DNA of 64,000 nucleotides, taken from CAILZL01 sp050181835. GTDB taxonomy: Bacteria > Pseudomonadota > Gammaproteobacteria > Steroidobacterales > Steroidobacteraceae. Positions 35,876-44,439 of the stretch are shown here, one piece after another (the first letter of the stretch is position 1; the number at the start of each line of letters is the position of its first letter). The position numbers and the translations under genes are program-made. The stretch is from NCBI GenBank assembly GCA_050181835.1, contig JBFXCU010000001.1:537214-601213 (forward strand), in the 5' to 3' direction. The notes beneath the pieces are model-generated. The model ran no database searches. It was not told where the DNA came from and was given only the letters and a program-made list of their open reading frames with translations.

Positions 35876-36925
35876 ATGCTGCGTTCTATTGTTTTCACAC
35901 GATTGCTGCTTGTTGCTCTGCTGGCGTTACTAGGTAGCGCGTGTAGCGAAGCGCCTGCGCCCGAAGCGCCACCGCCAACTCTGGTGCGTGTCGTCAAGCC
36001 AACCAGTGGCCCCGGCGCTGCGGCGATTGTCAGTACCGGCATCGTCACTGCAGCTGAAGAGCTGAAGCTGTCGTTCAAGCAGGGTGGTGTGATCAAGGCT
36101 ATCCCAGTACGCGAAGGTCAGCGAGTCAAAGCTGGGCAAATATTGGCAGAGTTGGTACCAACGGAAATTAATGCGCAGTTAACGCAGGCACAGCAGCTGA
36201 ATGACAAAGCGCAGCGTGAGTTAGTGCGTGGTGAGCGCCTGTTCGTGGATCAAGTGATTGCATTGGAACAGGTGCAGAGTTTGCGTACTCAGGCGAGTGT
36301 AGCGGCAGCGCAATTACGGGCAGCGAACTTCAACAGCAGTTTCGCACGTGTTACTGCACCCAGTGCCGGGATCATTATGCGCAAGCTGGTTGAAGAGCAT
36401 GAAATCGTTGCGCCCGGTCAGCCAGTGCTGGTGCTGGGCGCCAGTCAGAAAGGATACGTTGTGCGTTCCGCGTTGGCTGATCGTGAAGCCGTGCAAGTAC
36501 AGGTGGGTGATGCGGCAGCGGTGTTGTTGGATGCGTTGCCCGGTAAGCCACTTACTGGGCAGGTAAGTGAAGTGGGTGGCGCGGCGCAGGTGGCGAATGG
36601 ATTATTCCCCGTTGAAATTCAACTGGACGCCACCGATGCCAATCTGGTTGCGGGACTAGTTGCACAAGTGAGTATTCAATCGACAGCTGCCAGTAATTCA
36701 ACATTGTTGTATGTGCCTACTGGTGCTGTGGTCGCCGGTGTGGGCCGACAAGCCAGCATTTACGTGTTGCAGGGTGAAACGGCAAAGAAGCGCGAAGTGG
36801 TGGTGGCTTTTTTCACTCGCGATCAAGTGGCGCTAAGTAGCGGTCTCACTGCCGATGAGCAAGTTATTACCGATGGTGGCCTGTACTTGAGTGACGGCGA
36901 AACTGTCAGCGTACAGACGGAGTAG
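35876..36925 (+). CDS. RND efflux periplasmic adaptor (membrane fusion protein), lipoprotein
   Basis: 349 residues. A lipobox (LLGSAC) would anchor it to the inner membrane. A lipoyl-like half motif IPVREGQRVKAGQILAEL, an alpha-hairpin near 100-150, a second lipoyl half (ARVTAPSAGIIMRKLVEEHE) and a beta-barrel follow. It joins the RND pump to the TolC channel. The RND gene begins 3 bases later. Confidence 0.92.
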   Translation: MLRSIVFTRLLLVALLALLGSACSEAPAPEAPPPTLVRVVKPTSGPGAAAIVSTGIVTAAEELKLSFKQGGVIKAIPVREGQRVKAGQILAELVPTEINAQLTQAQQLNDKAQRELVRGERLFVDQVIALEQVQSLRTQASVAAAQLRAANFNSSFARVTAPSAGIIMRKLVEEHEIVAPGQPVLVLGASQKGYVVRSALADREAVQVQVGDAAAVLLDALPGKPLTGQVSEVGGAAQVANGLFPVEIQLDATDANLVAGLVAQVSIQSTAASNSTLLYVPTGAVVAGVGRQASIYVLQGETAKKREVVVAFFTRDQVALSSGLTADEQVITDGGLYLSDGETVSVQTE

Positions 36926-36928
36926 TTC

Positions 36929-39900
36929 ATGCAGCTGCTTGAGTTTCCGATTCGGCGCTACCAGTTCGCACTGGTGGCCTTCCTGTGCCTGATTGCCATT
37001 GGTTGGTTCGCTTTTGTCAATATTGCACGTGAAGAAGATCCTTTCTTCAAAACGCCAGCGTATTCGATAGCGGTAATTTACCCCGGTGCTGATCCCAAGG
37101 AGATTGAGCGGCTAATCGTCAAGCCTGTTGAAGATCGTATTGCCGCACTTGATCATGTGTTCAAACTGGAAACCACCATCGTTGATGGCGTCAGCATTAT
37201 CTTCGTACAATTTGATGTCAGCGCAGATGCAGACAAAAAGTACGATGAAGTCACGCGCGAAGTGGCGGTGGTGCGTGATGGTCTTGGTAATTCCGTTGCA
37301 AACATTACTGTGCGCAAGTGGAGTCCGGCCTACGTCAATATCGTGCAATTTGCGTTGGTATCGGAGACGGCCACCTACAGTCAGCTGGAAGATACGGCGC
37401 GCGATCTTGCTGATGCGCTGAAGGCTGTCAGTGGTGTGCGCACTGCGGAAACCTGGGCGTATCCAAAGCGTGAGCTACGTGTGGCGTTGAATTTGGCGCG
37501 CATGGCTGAACTCAAGGTAACCACTACGCAGGTGATGAACGCCCTGCAAAGCGAAAATGCGGCCATCCCAGCGGGCTTTATTGATCTGGGTGCGCGCAGC
37601 TTCAGCCTTAAAGCGTCGGATAGCTACAATTCGATAGATGACGTGCGTGACACCGTGGTAACGGTTAGTAACGGTCAAACTACGCGCGTTAAAGATGTGG
37701 CGGAGGTGCGCTGGGATAATGCGCCATTGAGCTATATCGGACGCTACAATGGTGAGCGCGCCGTATTTGTCACGGCGCAGCAGCAGGATAATCAGAACAT
37801 CCTAAAAACCAATGAGCGCATTGCAGCTGCAATTGATGTCTTTAAGCGCAGTAACTTGCCGACAGAGATCAAGCTCGAGTGGGGATTCAAGCAGGCCGAT
37901 AATGTCGCGCATCGGCTAAACAATCTGTATGTCGATTTTGGTATCGCGGTGGCGTTGGTGTTGATTACGCTGCTGCCTCTGGGTTTGCGTGCTGCGGGCA
38001 TCGTCATGATTGCTGTGCCGCTGTCGTTGGCATTTGGTTTGACAGTGCTGTACTTCGTTGGGTATTCGCTTAACCAGATTTCCATTGCAGGATTCGTGGT
38101 GGCGTTAGGGTTACTGGTTGATGACTCGATTGTGGTGGTGGAAAATATTTCGCGACACTTGCGTCAGGGTCATTCGCGAACCGACGCTGCGTTGCGTGCT
38201 ACCAAGCAAATATTTGAAGCGATTCTTGGTTGTACCGCCACGCTGGTGTTTGCCTTTTTACCATTGTTGATGCTGCCAGGTGATGCGGGAAAGTTCATTA
38301 GAGTATTGCCGACGGCTATTGTCGCTACGGTAATTGGCTCGTTAGTTGTGGCGCTGTTTGTTATTCCTTTCTTGGCAAGCCGCATGCTCAAGGAGGAAGG
38401 GAAAAACGCAGGCAGTCCGCTATTGCAGAAGGTAATGGCGGTTATCCATCGTTACTATCAGCCGGCATTGCGCGCTTCATTGGCGCGTCCCAGGACGACT
38501 GCGCTGCTTACGATTGGTGGGTCGTTACTGTTGTCAGCATTAGTAGTGCCAATATTAGGTTCCAGTTTGTTTCCCAAGGCTGATACGCCGCGATTTCTAA
38601 TTGGCATCTCTACGCCCAACGGCAGCAGCTTTGCAGAGACACGCAAGGCACTCGACTTTGTTGAAGCCAGATTGCAGCACGTGCCGGAAGTCAAAAGCTA
38701 TTTTTCCAATCTTGGTCATGGTAATCCACAGATTTATTACAACCACATTCCTACTGAAGACTCGGCGAACTATGCGGAAATTTATGTACAGCTGCACGAC
38801 TATGATGCAAAACAAACGCCGTTGATGCTGGATGCGTTGCGAGATCAATTGGATGTGTACGCCAATGCGCGCATTTATGTGCGTGAATTTACCAATGGCA
38901 TTCCGATTTCAGCGCCAATCTCAGTGCGCATACTTGGCCCCAATCTGGATGTGCTGGAAAAGCTTAGCCATCAAATAGAAGCGCTGGTTAATGCAACGCC
39001 GGGCACCCGCGACGTAAAGAACACCATGCGCGTGGCGCGCACCAATCTTCGTTTGCATGTGGATTCGGCTAAAGCCAATTTGTTAGGCGTGCCCACTGTC
39101 GAATTTGATCGTGCCGTACGCTTGGCGGTTAGCGGTATTTCTGCCGGAAAATTCCGCGATGCCAAAGGCGAACAGTACGACATCATGCTACGCGCGCCGG
39201 TAGGCGAACGCGCCACGCTGGATACATTGCAACAAGCGCGTGTTTCGACTGTTACGGGCGAAAGCTTGCCACTAGCGCAGTTGGCGAGCCTGCAGTTTGA
39301 AACGGCACCCATCCTGATTCAGCGCTTTAGTCGTGAGCGCGCCGTGGTGATCGATGCCAGCGCTGAGCGCGGCCAGAATGTCGGCAAGCTCACGACGGCT
39401 GTGGTGCAACAATTAGATAAGTTCAACTGGCCTGCTGGCTATCACTATGCGCTGGGCGGTGAAGCCGCCTCCAGTGCCGAGAGCTTTTCTGGCATTGGTA
39501 CCGCCATCATTATCGCCATCTTCGGCATCTTTGCCATATTGGTATTGGAGTTTGGTAGCTTCAAAAGCACCTTGATTGTCTTGACCGTAGTGCCCCTGGG
39601 TGTGCTCGGTGGTCTGTTGATGTTACTGATTACTGGCAACGATATTTCGTTCACCGCAAGCATTGGCTTTATTGGTCTGATCGGTATAGAAATCAAAAAT
39701 TCCATTTTGCTGGTGGACTTCACTAGTCAGCTGCGGCGCGATGGTGTGCCGTTGGATGACGCTATTGAGCAAGCAGGTGAAGTACGCTTTTTGCCGATTC
39801 TGCTTACCTCAGCAACGGCTATCGGCGGTCTATTACCATTGGCATTAGAAAACACCGGTATTTATTCGCCGCTCGCGTGGGTAATTATTGGCGGCTTGAT

Positions 39901-39973
39901 TACTTCCACATTGTTGGCGCGATTAGTGACACCTGTGATGTACAAGCTGCTGGCACCGACGCTTGAGGCTTAG
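36929..39973 (+). CDS. RND efflux transporter permease (AcrB-like)
   Basis: 1014 residues with the RND layout: one membrane helix, a large periplasmic loop, six helices, a second loop and five helices. GLLVDDSIVVVENISRHLRQ carries the proton-relay aspartates, and FIGLIGIEIKNSILLVDF is the corresponding motif in the second half, where Glu-Ile-Lys takes the usual position of Val-Lys-Asn. A proton-driven exporter of drugs or other toxic organic compounds; the substrate is not evident. Last gene of the tetR operon. Confidence 0.93.
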   Translation: MQLLEFPIRRYQFALVAFLCLIAIGWFAFVNIAREEDPFFKTPAYSIAVIYPGADPKEIERLIVKPVEDRIAALDHVFKLETTIVDGVSIIFVQFDVSADADKKYDEVTREVAVVRDGLGNSVANITVRKWSPAYVNIVQFALVSETATYSQLEDTARDLADALKAVSGVRTAETWAYPKRELRVALNLARMAELKVTTTQVMNALQSENAAIPAGFIDLGARSFSLKASDSYNSIDDVRDTVVTVSNGQTTRVKDVAEVRWDNAPLSYIGRYNGERAVFVTAQQQDNQNILKTNERIAAAIDVFKRSNLPTEIKLEWGFKQADNVAHRLNNLYVDFGIAVALVLITLLPLGLRAAGIVMIAVPLSLAFGLTVLYFVGYSLNQISIAGFVVALGLLVDDSIVVVENISRHLRQGHSRTDAALRATKQIFEAILGCTATLVFAFLPLLMLPGDAGKFIRVLPTAIVATVIGSLVVALFVIPFLASRMLKEEGKNAGSPLLQKVMAVIHRYYQPALRASLARPRTTALLTIGGSLLLSALVVPILGSSLFPKADTPRFLIGISTPNGSSFAETRKALDFVEARLQHVPEVKSYFSNLGHGNPQIYYNHIPTEDSANYAEIYVQLHDYDAKQTPLMLDALRDQLDVYANARIYVREFTNGIPISAPISVRILGPNLDVLEKLSHQIEALVNATPGTRDVKNTMRVARTNLRLHVDSAKANLLGVPTVEFDRAVRLAVSGISAGKFRDAKGEQYDIMLRAPVGERATLDTLQQARVSTVTGESLPLAQLASLQFETAPILIQRFSRERAVVIDASAERGQNVGKLTTAVVQQLDKFNWPAGYHYALGGEAASSAESFSGIGTAIIIAIFGIFAILVLEFGSFKSTLIVLTVVPLGVLGGLLMLLITGNDISFTASIGFIGLIGIEIKNSILLVDFTSQLRRDGVPLDDAIEQAGEVRFLPILLTSATAIGGLLPLALENTGIYSPLAWVIIGGLITSTLLARLVTPVMYKLLAPTLEA

Positions 39974-40068
39974 TTATGGTTGTGCTATCGGCTTGTCACC
40001 AGTGAGCGCAGCTCTTAACATCCGCCTGTTTTGAGCTGCAGAAAAATAAACCGGTTGGATAGGTGATC

Positions 40069-41487
40069 ATGGCCGCAAATAACAGCACGCTACTAACTCG
40101 AATTGCGCAACGCAGCTGCGCTTGGGCTGAACGCTGGTTTCCAGATGCGTTTGCATTCGCCGTGTTGGCGGTGGGTGTCGTTGCCGTAGCGGCTATGTTC
40201 AATGGTGCTGCTCCGGTGCAGGTTGCCAAGACCTTTGGCGATGGTTTCTGGACTTTGATTCCGTTCACCATGCAAATGTGCTTCATCATCATTGGTGGGT
40301 ATGTGGCGGCCGATTCACCACCCATTGAGCGACTGACCTTTGCGATGGCGCGAGTACCCACTAGTGGGCGTGGTGCCATCATGCTGGTGGCTGTGTTCAG
40401 CATGCTGCTGTCGTTGCTGCATTGGGGCTTGAGTCTGGTGTTGGCAAGCCTGTTGGTGCGGGCACTGGCACGGCGTACTGATTTGCAGATGGACTATCAC
40501 GCGGCAGGTGCGGCTGCGTATCTGGGTGTCGGCTCGGTGTGGGCCATGGGCTTATCATCCTCTGCTGCGCAACTGCAGGCCAATCCCGCCAGCATGCCTG
40601 TCAACATGCTGGCGATCACGGGTGTGATTCCCTTTGAGCAAACCATATTCCTGTGGCAGTCAATCGTACTGACACTCATCCTCACTATTGTCAGTGCGAT
40701 GATTGCTTGGTATTCCACGCCACTTGATGCGCAAGCGCGTACTGCAACGCAGTTGGGCATACCGATGGACATCGTCGAGCACAAGTTGCCACTGCGTACC
40801 CGGCCAGGTGAATGGCTGGAGTACAGTCCACTGCTGAATCTGGGCATTGTGGCGCTGGGTGTAACTTGGTTGTTTCTGGAGTTCAGAGACAAGGGCATGA
40901 TTTCTGCTATCTCCAGTTTTAATACCTACAATTTTTTGTTTTTGATGGTGGGGTTGTTGCTGCAATGGCGGCCGCGCAATTTTCTCGATGCGGTGGCGCG
41001 TAGCGTGCCCAGCGTTGCAGGAGTGCTGATCCAGTTTCCTTTTTATGGCGGCGTGGCGGCGATATTGATCAATGCCGCCAATGGTAATGGCGTTTCACTG
41101 GCTAATGGCATGAGTCATTTTTTCAGTAGCATCAGCACTCATGAAACCTTTGCCTTGATTACCGGCAGTTACTCGGCGGTGCTGGGTTTATTTTTCCCCT
41201 CGGCCGGTGGCAAGTGGATCATTGAAGCGCCTTACGTGATGCAGACTGCCAATGACTTGAAGTATCACCTTGGCTGGACAGTGCAGATCTATAATGCTTC
41301 CGAAGCATTACCGAATTTAATCAATCCCATCTGGATGCTGCCGGTGCTGGGTATTCTGAAGCTGAAGGCGCGTGATCTCATTGGCTATACCTTTGTGCAA
41401 TTTATCGTGCACGTGCCGTTAGTGCTGTTGCTGTTGTGGATACTGGGCAGAACCTTGACCTATATCTCGCCGGTGATGCCTGGTTGA
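40069..41487 (+). CDS. atoE: Short-chain fatty acid transporter, AtoE family
   Basis: About 472 residues and about 12 membrane segments. FWTLIPFTMQMCFIIIGGYV, PFYGGVAAILINAANGNGVS and FFPSAGGKWIIEAPYVM (cited by parts within the limit) are AtoE signatures. The family takes up short-chain fatty acids such as butyrate. GGATAGGT shortly before the ATG at 40069 favours this start over the GTG at 40063. No atoDAB genes are adjacent; phaEC lies 20 kb away, so a link between acid uptake and polyhydroxyalkanoate is only conceivable. Confidence 0.88.
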   Translation: MAANNSTLLTRIAQRSCAWAERWFPDAFAFAVLAVGVVAVAAMFNGAAPVQVAKTFGDGFWTLIPFTMQMCFIIIGGYVAADSPPIERLTFAMARVPTSGRGAIMLVAVFSMLLSLLHWGLSLVLASLLVRALARRTDLQMDYHAAGAAAYLGVGSVWAMGLSSSAAQLQANPASMPVNMLAITGVIPFEQTIFLWQSIVLTLILTIVSAMIAWYSTPLDAQARTATQLGIPMDIVEHKLPLRTRPGEWLEYSPLLNLGIVALGVTWLFLEFRDKGMISAISSFNTYNFLFLMVGLLLQWRPRNFLDAVARSVPSVAGVLIQFPFYGGVAAILINAANGNGVSLANGMSHFFSSISTHETFALITGSYSAVLGLFFPSAGGKWIIEAPYVMQTANDLKYHLGWTVQIYNASEALPNLINPIWMLPVLGILKLKARDLIGYTFVQFIVHVPLVLLLLWILGRTLTYISPVMPG

Positions 41488-41592
41488 TAACTGCTCGCTG
41501 AATGCTGATGTGTGCGTTGACGTGGTTTCAGCAGGGTAGTGCAAAGGTGATGGGCGTAGCCTCTCCAGCTAGGCTGGCCAGCGTTGTCCCGC

Positions 41593-41612
41593 TGAATATA
41601 TCGATCAATTCA
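41593..41612. promoter_or_regulatory. Pseudo-palindrome upstream of the desaturase gene
   Basis: TGAAT and ATTCA flank a central ATCGAT-containing core; 16 of 20 positions are symmetrical. It lies about 110 bases before the desaturase start and could bind a TetR-type lipid regulator such as FabR or DesT, but the sequence does not match a known box. Confidence 0.25.
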
Positions 41613-41722
41613 CACAAATCCGCTGAAAATCGGCGGTTCTTACACAACTATTACATTGACGTCGCAGCAGGCTTGCTATCGTCTGTCGCATCTGTTCGAA
41701 CGTACTTGTCGAGGAGTAAGTA

Positions 41723-42634
41723 GTGCTCAGTAAAATTTCTAACTGGTTGAATCCGCTGAAGGTCAAAGATCCCAACTGGATTACCAAGCTCGCCTTGGTT
41801 GTATTCCATATCGGTGCTGTATTGGCGCTATTCAACTTTACCTGGACTGGCTTCTGGTTCGCGGTGGTGTTGTGGTGGTTGACCATTGGGCTGGGTATTG
41901 GCTTCGGTTATCACCGTTTGCTCACTCATCGTGCTTACAAAGTGCCAAAGTGGCTTGAGTATACCGTTACCGTGCTGGGTACCATGACGCTGGAAGGCGG
42001 CCCGATATTCTGGGTGGGTACACATCGCTTACATCACAAATACACGGATCAAGCAGGCGATCCACACTCGCCGCGCGATGGCCGCTGGTGGTCCCACATG
42101 GGCTGGATTGTTAACGGCACGGCCATGAATGGCGACACGACCAAGTTGGCGCCGCATGTACCCGACTTGGTAAACAATAAGTTTCATGTCTGGATTAGTA
42201 AGTACCACTGGGTGCCGCTAACGGTGTTTGGCTTTACTATTTTGGCCATTTACGGCTGGCCAGTGACATTGTGGGCAATATTCCTGCGTGTCACTTTGGG
42301 TTTGCACTTCACTTGGTTGGTGAATTCGGCCTGCCATTTGTGGGGCAGTCAGCGCTTTGCAACAGGTGAAGATTCGCGCAATAACTGGTGGGTATCGATT
42401 CTGACCTTCGGTGAAGGTTGGCATAACAATCACCATGCCCATGCGCAATCAGCACGCCATGGCTTGATGTGGTGGGAAATAGACCTGACCTGGTACACCG
42501 TCAAGGTGTTGAGCTGGGTGGGTCTGGTTACCGATATTCGCTTGCCGCGCAAAGACAGCAAGGTGCAGGAAATTGGTGGCGTGCTGCCTGCGGCAGCGCT
42601 GGTTCCGGTTGCTATGCGGTCTGAGCGGGCTTAA
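41723..42634 (+). CDS. Acyl-CoA (delta-9 type) fatty acid desaturase
   Basis: 303 residues, membrane-bound di-iron desaturase. The three histidine boxes are present: HRLLTH (about 64-69), HRLHHKYTD (about 101-109) and HNNHHAH (about 235-241), with four hydrophobic segments between them. It puts a cis double bond into saturated acyl-CoA chains, using an electron donor not encoded nearby, and so adjusts membrane fluidity. The GTG start at 41723 is supported by GAGGAG eight bases upstream. Confidence 0.93.
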   Translation: MLSKISNWLNPLKVKDPNWITKLALVVFHIGAVLALFNFTWTGFWFAVVLWWLTIGLGIGFGYHRLLTHRAYKVPKWLEYTVTVLGTMTLEGGPIFWVGTHRLHHKYTDQAGDPHSPRDGRWWSHMGWIVNGTAMNGDTTKLAPHVPDLVNNKFHVWISKYHWVPLTVFGFTILAIYGWPVTLWAIFLRVTLGLHFTWLVNSACHLWGSQRFATGEDSRNNWWVSILTFGEGWHNNHHAHAQSARHGLMWWEIDLTWYTVKVLSWVGLVTDIRLPRKDSKVQEIGGVLPAAALVPVAMRSERA

Positions 42635-42645
42635 CAACTATGCAT

Positions 42646-42677
42646 CCCGTAGGTCAGCAATCTGCTTGGCCTACGGG
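42646..42677. repeat. Long imperfect hairpin after the desaturase gene
   Basis: CCCGTAGGTC pairs with GGCCTACGGG (one G-T pair), and AGCA pairs with TGCT inside, leaving a 3-base loop and one bulge. It lies 11 bases after the desaturase stop and about 55 before the histidine kinase start. No T tract follows, so it may protect or attenuate the transcript instead of ending it. Confidence 0.55.
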
Positions 42678-42732
42678 TCAGTTGCTACTTGAGCTGCTGC
42701 AATTGAAGCGCGCGAGGTACACTCGCCTTTCC

Positions 42733-43632
42733 ATGCAGATCACTACCCGTCGCAATGCCATCGCGTTCTTCATCGTACTGTGCAGTACGCTGGTGGCCAT
42801 TGCCGTTGGCCTCAATATTTACTGGATCATTCAATGGCGCAGCGTGGTGTCGCTGGTGGTCGGCATAGTGCTGTTCGCACTGATTATTGCCGGACTTATT
42901 CTTAATACTATTTTTCTAGTGCGCGAGATTCGTCGTAACGAACAGCACGACAGTTTTATCAACGCCGTCACGCACGAGCTGAAGACGCCGATTGCGTCGC
43001 TGCGGTTATATCTCGAAACCTTGCAATCGCGTGATGTTACCGAAGTGCAGCGGCAGGACTTCTATCGGGTGATGCACAAGGATACTGATCGCCTCTCTGC
43101 CACCGTTGAACAAGTGTTGCGTGCCGCAGAAGTCGTGCAAAGCCTTAAACATCGCGACTGGGCCCCGGTGAATATGCAGACTCTGTTGCAAGAGTGCGTA
43201 GAGTTGGCGCGGCAGCGCCACCAGCTGGGCAGCGATGCGCTGGTGCTCGCACCAACTGAGCTGCCAAAAGAAATGGTGATGGTGCGGGGTGATATGGAAG
43301 AGCTGCGTACCGCCATTACCAACTTACTCGACAATGCGGTCAAGTATTCTCCTGATGGCGTGCATATCACTACCGAGGTATTCGCTAGTGGTGACGAGGT
43401 GCTGGTGCGGGTCAGCGACCATGGTGTAGGCATTCCACCCAATGATTTGCAGCGCATTTTTAAACGGTTTTTTCGTACCGGTCGGGCGCGCAACAAAGTA
43501 AAAGGCACAGGCCTCGGCTTGTTTATCGTCAAATCAATTGCCAAGAAACATCGTGGCAATGTCACTGCGGATAGTGCCGGTGAAGGTAAAGGTGCAACCC
43601 TCACCCTGCGAGTCCCCAGAGCTGGTGTGTGA
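42733..43632 (+). CDS. Sensor histidine kinase
   Basis: About 299 residues. Two membrane helices (about 8-28 and 36-58) with almost no periplasmic loop, then a dimerisation/phospho-acceptor domain with the H-box THELKTPIASLRL and an HATPase domain with N-box LLDNAVKYSPDG, G1 DHGVGIPP and G2 GTGLGLFIVK. With so little outside the membrane, the signal is likely sensed in or at the membrane. The frame starts at 42640, but the ATG at 42733 gives a regular N terminus. The stop overlaps the response-regulator start by 4 bp. Confidence 0.9.
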   Translation: MQITTRRNAIAFFIVLCSTLVAIAVGLNIYWIIQWRSVVSLVVGIVLFALIIAGLILNTIFLVREIRRNEQHDSFINAVTHELKTPIASLRLYLETLQSRDVTEVQRQDFYRVMHKDTDRLSATVEQVLRAAEVVQSLKHRDWAPVNMQTLLQECVELARQRHQLGSDALVLAPTELPKEMVMVRGDMEELRTAITNLLDNAVKYSPDGVHITTEVFASGDEVLVRVSDHGVGIPPNDLQRIFKRFFRTGRARNKVKGTGLGLFIVKSIAKKHRGNVTADSAGEGKGATLTLRVPRAGV

Positions 43633-44354
43633 ATAGCTTGGTGAATAGAGTGCTGGTGGTGGAGGATGAGGCGCATCTGGCTCAAGGGTTGCGTTTCAAT
43701 CTGGAAGCCGAGGGCTACGAGGTAACGGTTTGCGACAATGGTGAACAGGCGCTGACACTGTTGCACAGCGGTAGCGTGGTCGATGTGGTGGTGCTGGATG
43801 TGATGCTGCCAGGACAAGATGGTTTTGCAGTGGTCAGTGCGCTGCGCCAAGCCAGCAATTTTGTGCCAGTGCTCATGCTAACCGCGTTACATCGTCCTGA
43901 AGATGTACTCAAAGGTTTCGAGAGCGGTGCTGACGATTACCTACCCAAACCATTTGATCTGAACATACTGTTGGCGCGCATTCGCAGCCTGCTGCGCCGC
44001 CGTGCTTGGGTTGGTGACACGCCAGCGCCTGCCAAGGACGACACCGAACTGGCGTCATTCGAGTTCGATGGCAAGGTGGTCGATTTCCGTGCGCTAGAGC
44101 TGCATGCTGCCAGCAATACCTTCAAACTCACGCTCATGGAAGTCGATTTACTGCGTTATCTGATACGCCATCAGGGCACACCAGTATCACGGCAGCAGAT
44201 TCTCAAAGACGTATGGAATTTACCCGCCGACATGGACACTCGCGCCATTGATAACTTCATTGTGCGCCTGCGCAAATACATTGAGGTTGAGCCGAGTAAG
44301 CCACAACATCTACTGACGGTGCGTGGGGTGGGCTATAAATTTGTAGCTGAGTAG
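43629..44354 (+). CDS. OmpR-family response regulator
   Basis: 241 residues. Receiver domain with phospho-acceptor Asp in VVVLDVMLPGQDGF, the acidic pair VVEDEAH and the lysine in YLPKPFD, followed by a winged-helix DNA-binding domain ending VRGVGYKFVAE. GTG start at 43629 overlaps the kinase gene; a GTG at 43641 is also possible. The kinase/regulator pair follows the desaturase gene, and a role in membrane homeostasis is a guess from position only. Confidence 0.92.
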   Translation: MNSLVNRVLVVEDEAHLAQGLRFNLEAEGYEVTVCDNGEQALTLLHSGSVVDVVVLDVMLPGQDGFAVVSALRQASNFVPVLMLTALHRPEDVLKGFESGADDYLPKPFDLNILLARIRSLLRRRAWVGDTPAPAKDDTELASFEFDGKVVDFRALELHAASNTFKLTLMEVDLLRYLIRHQGTPVSRQQILKDVWNLPADMDTRAIDNFIVRLRKYIEVEPSKPQHLLTVRGVGYKFVAE

Positions 44355-44439
44355 CAGGGGTGTAAGCTGAAGCTACGCGCATAGCGGCCTCACACCGTTT
44401 ACAATGGTCACCCACTCAGCCCCCGGTAACCCTGTTTAG

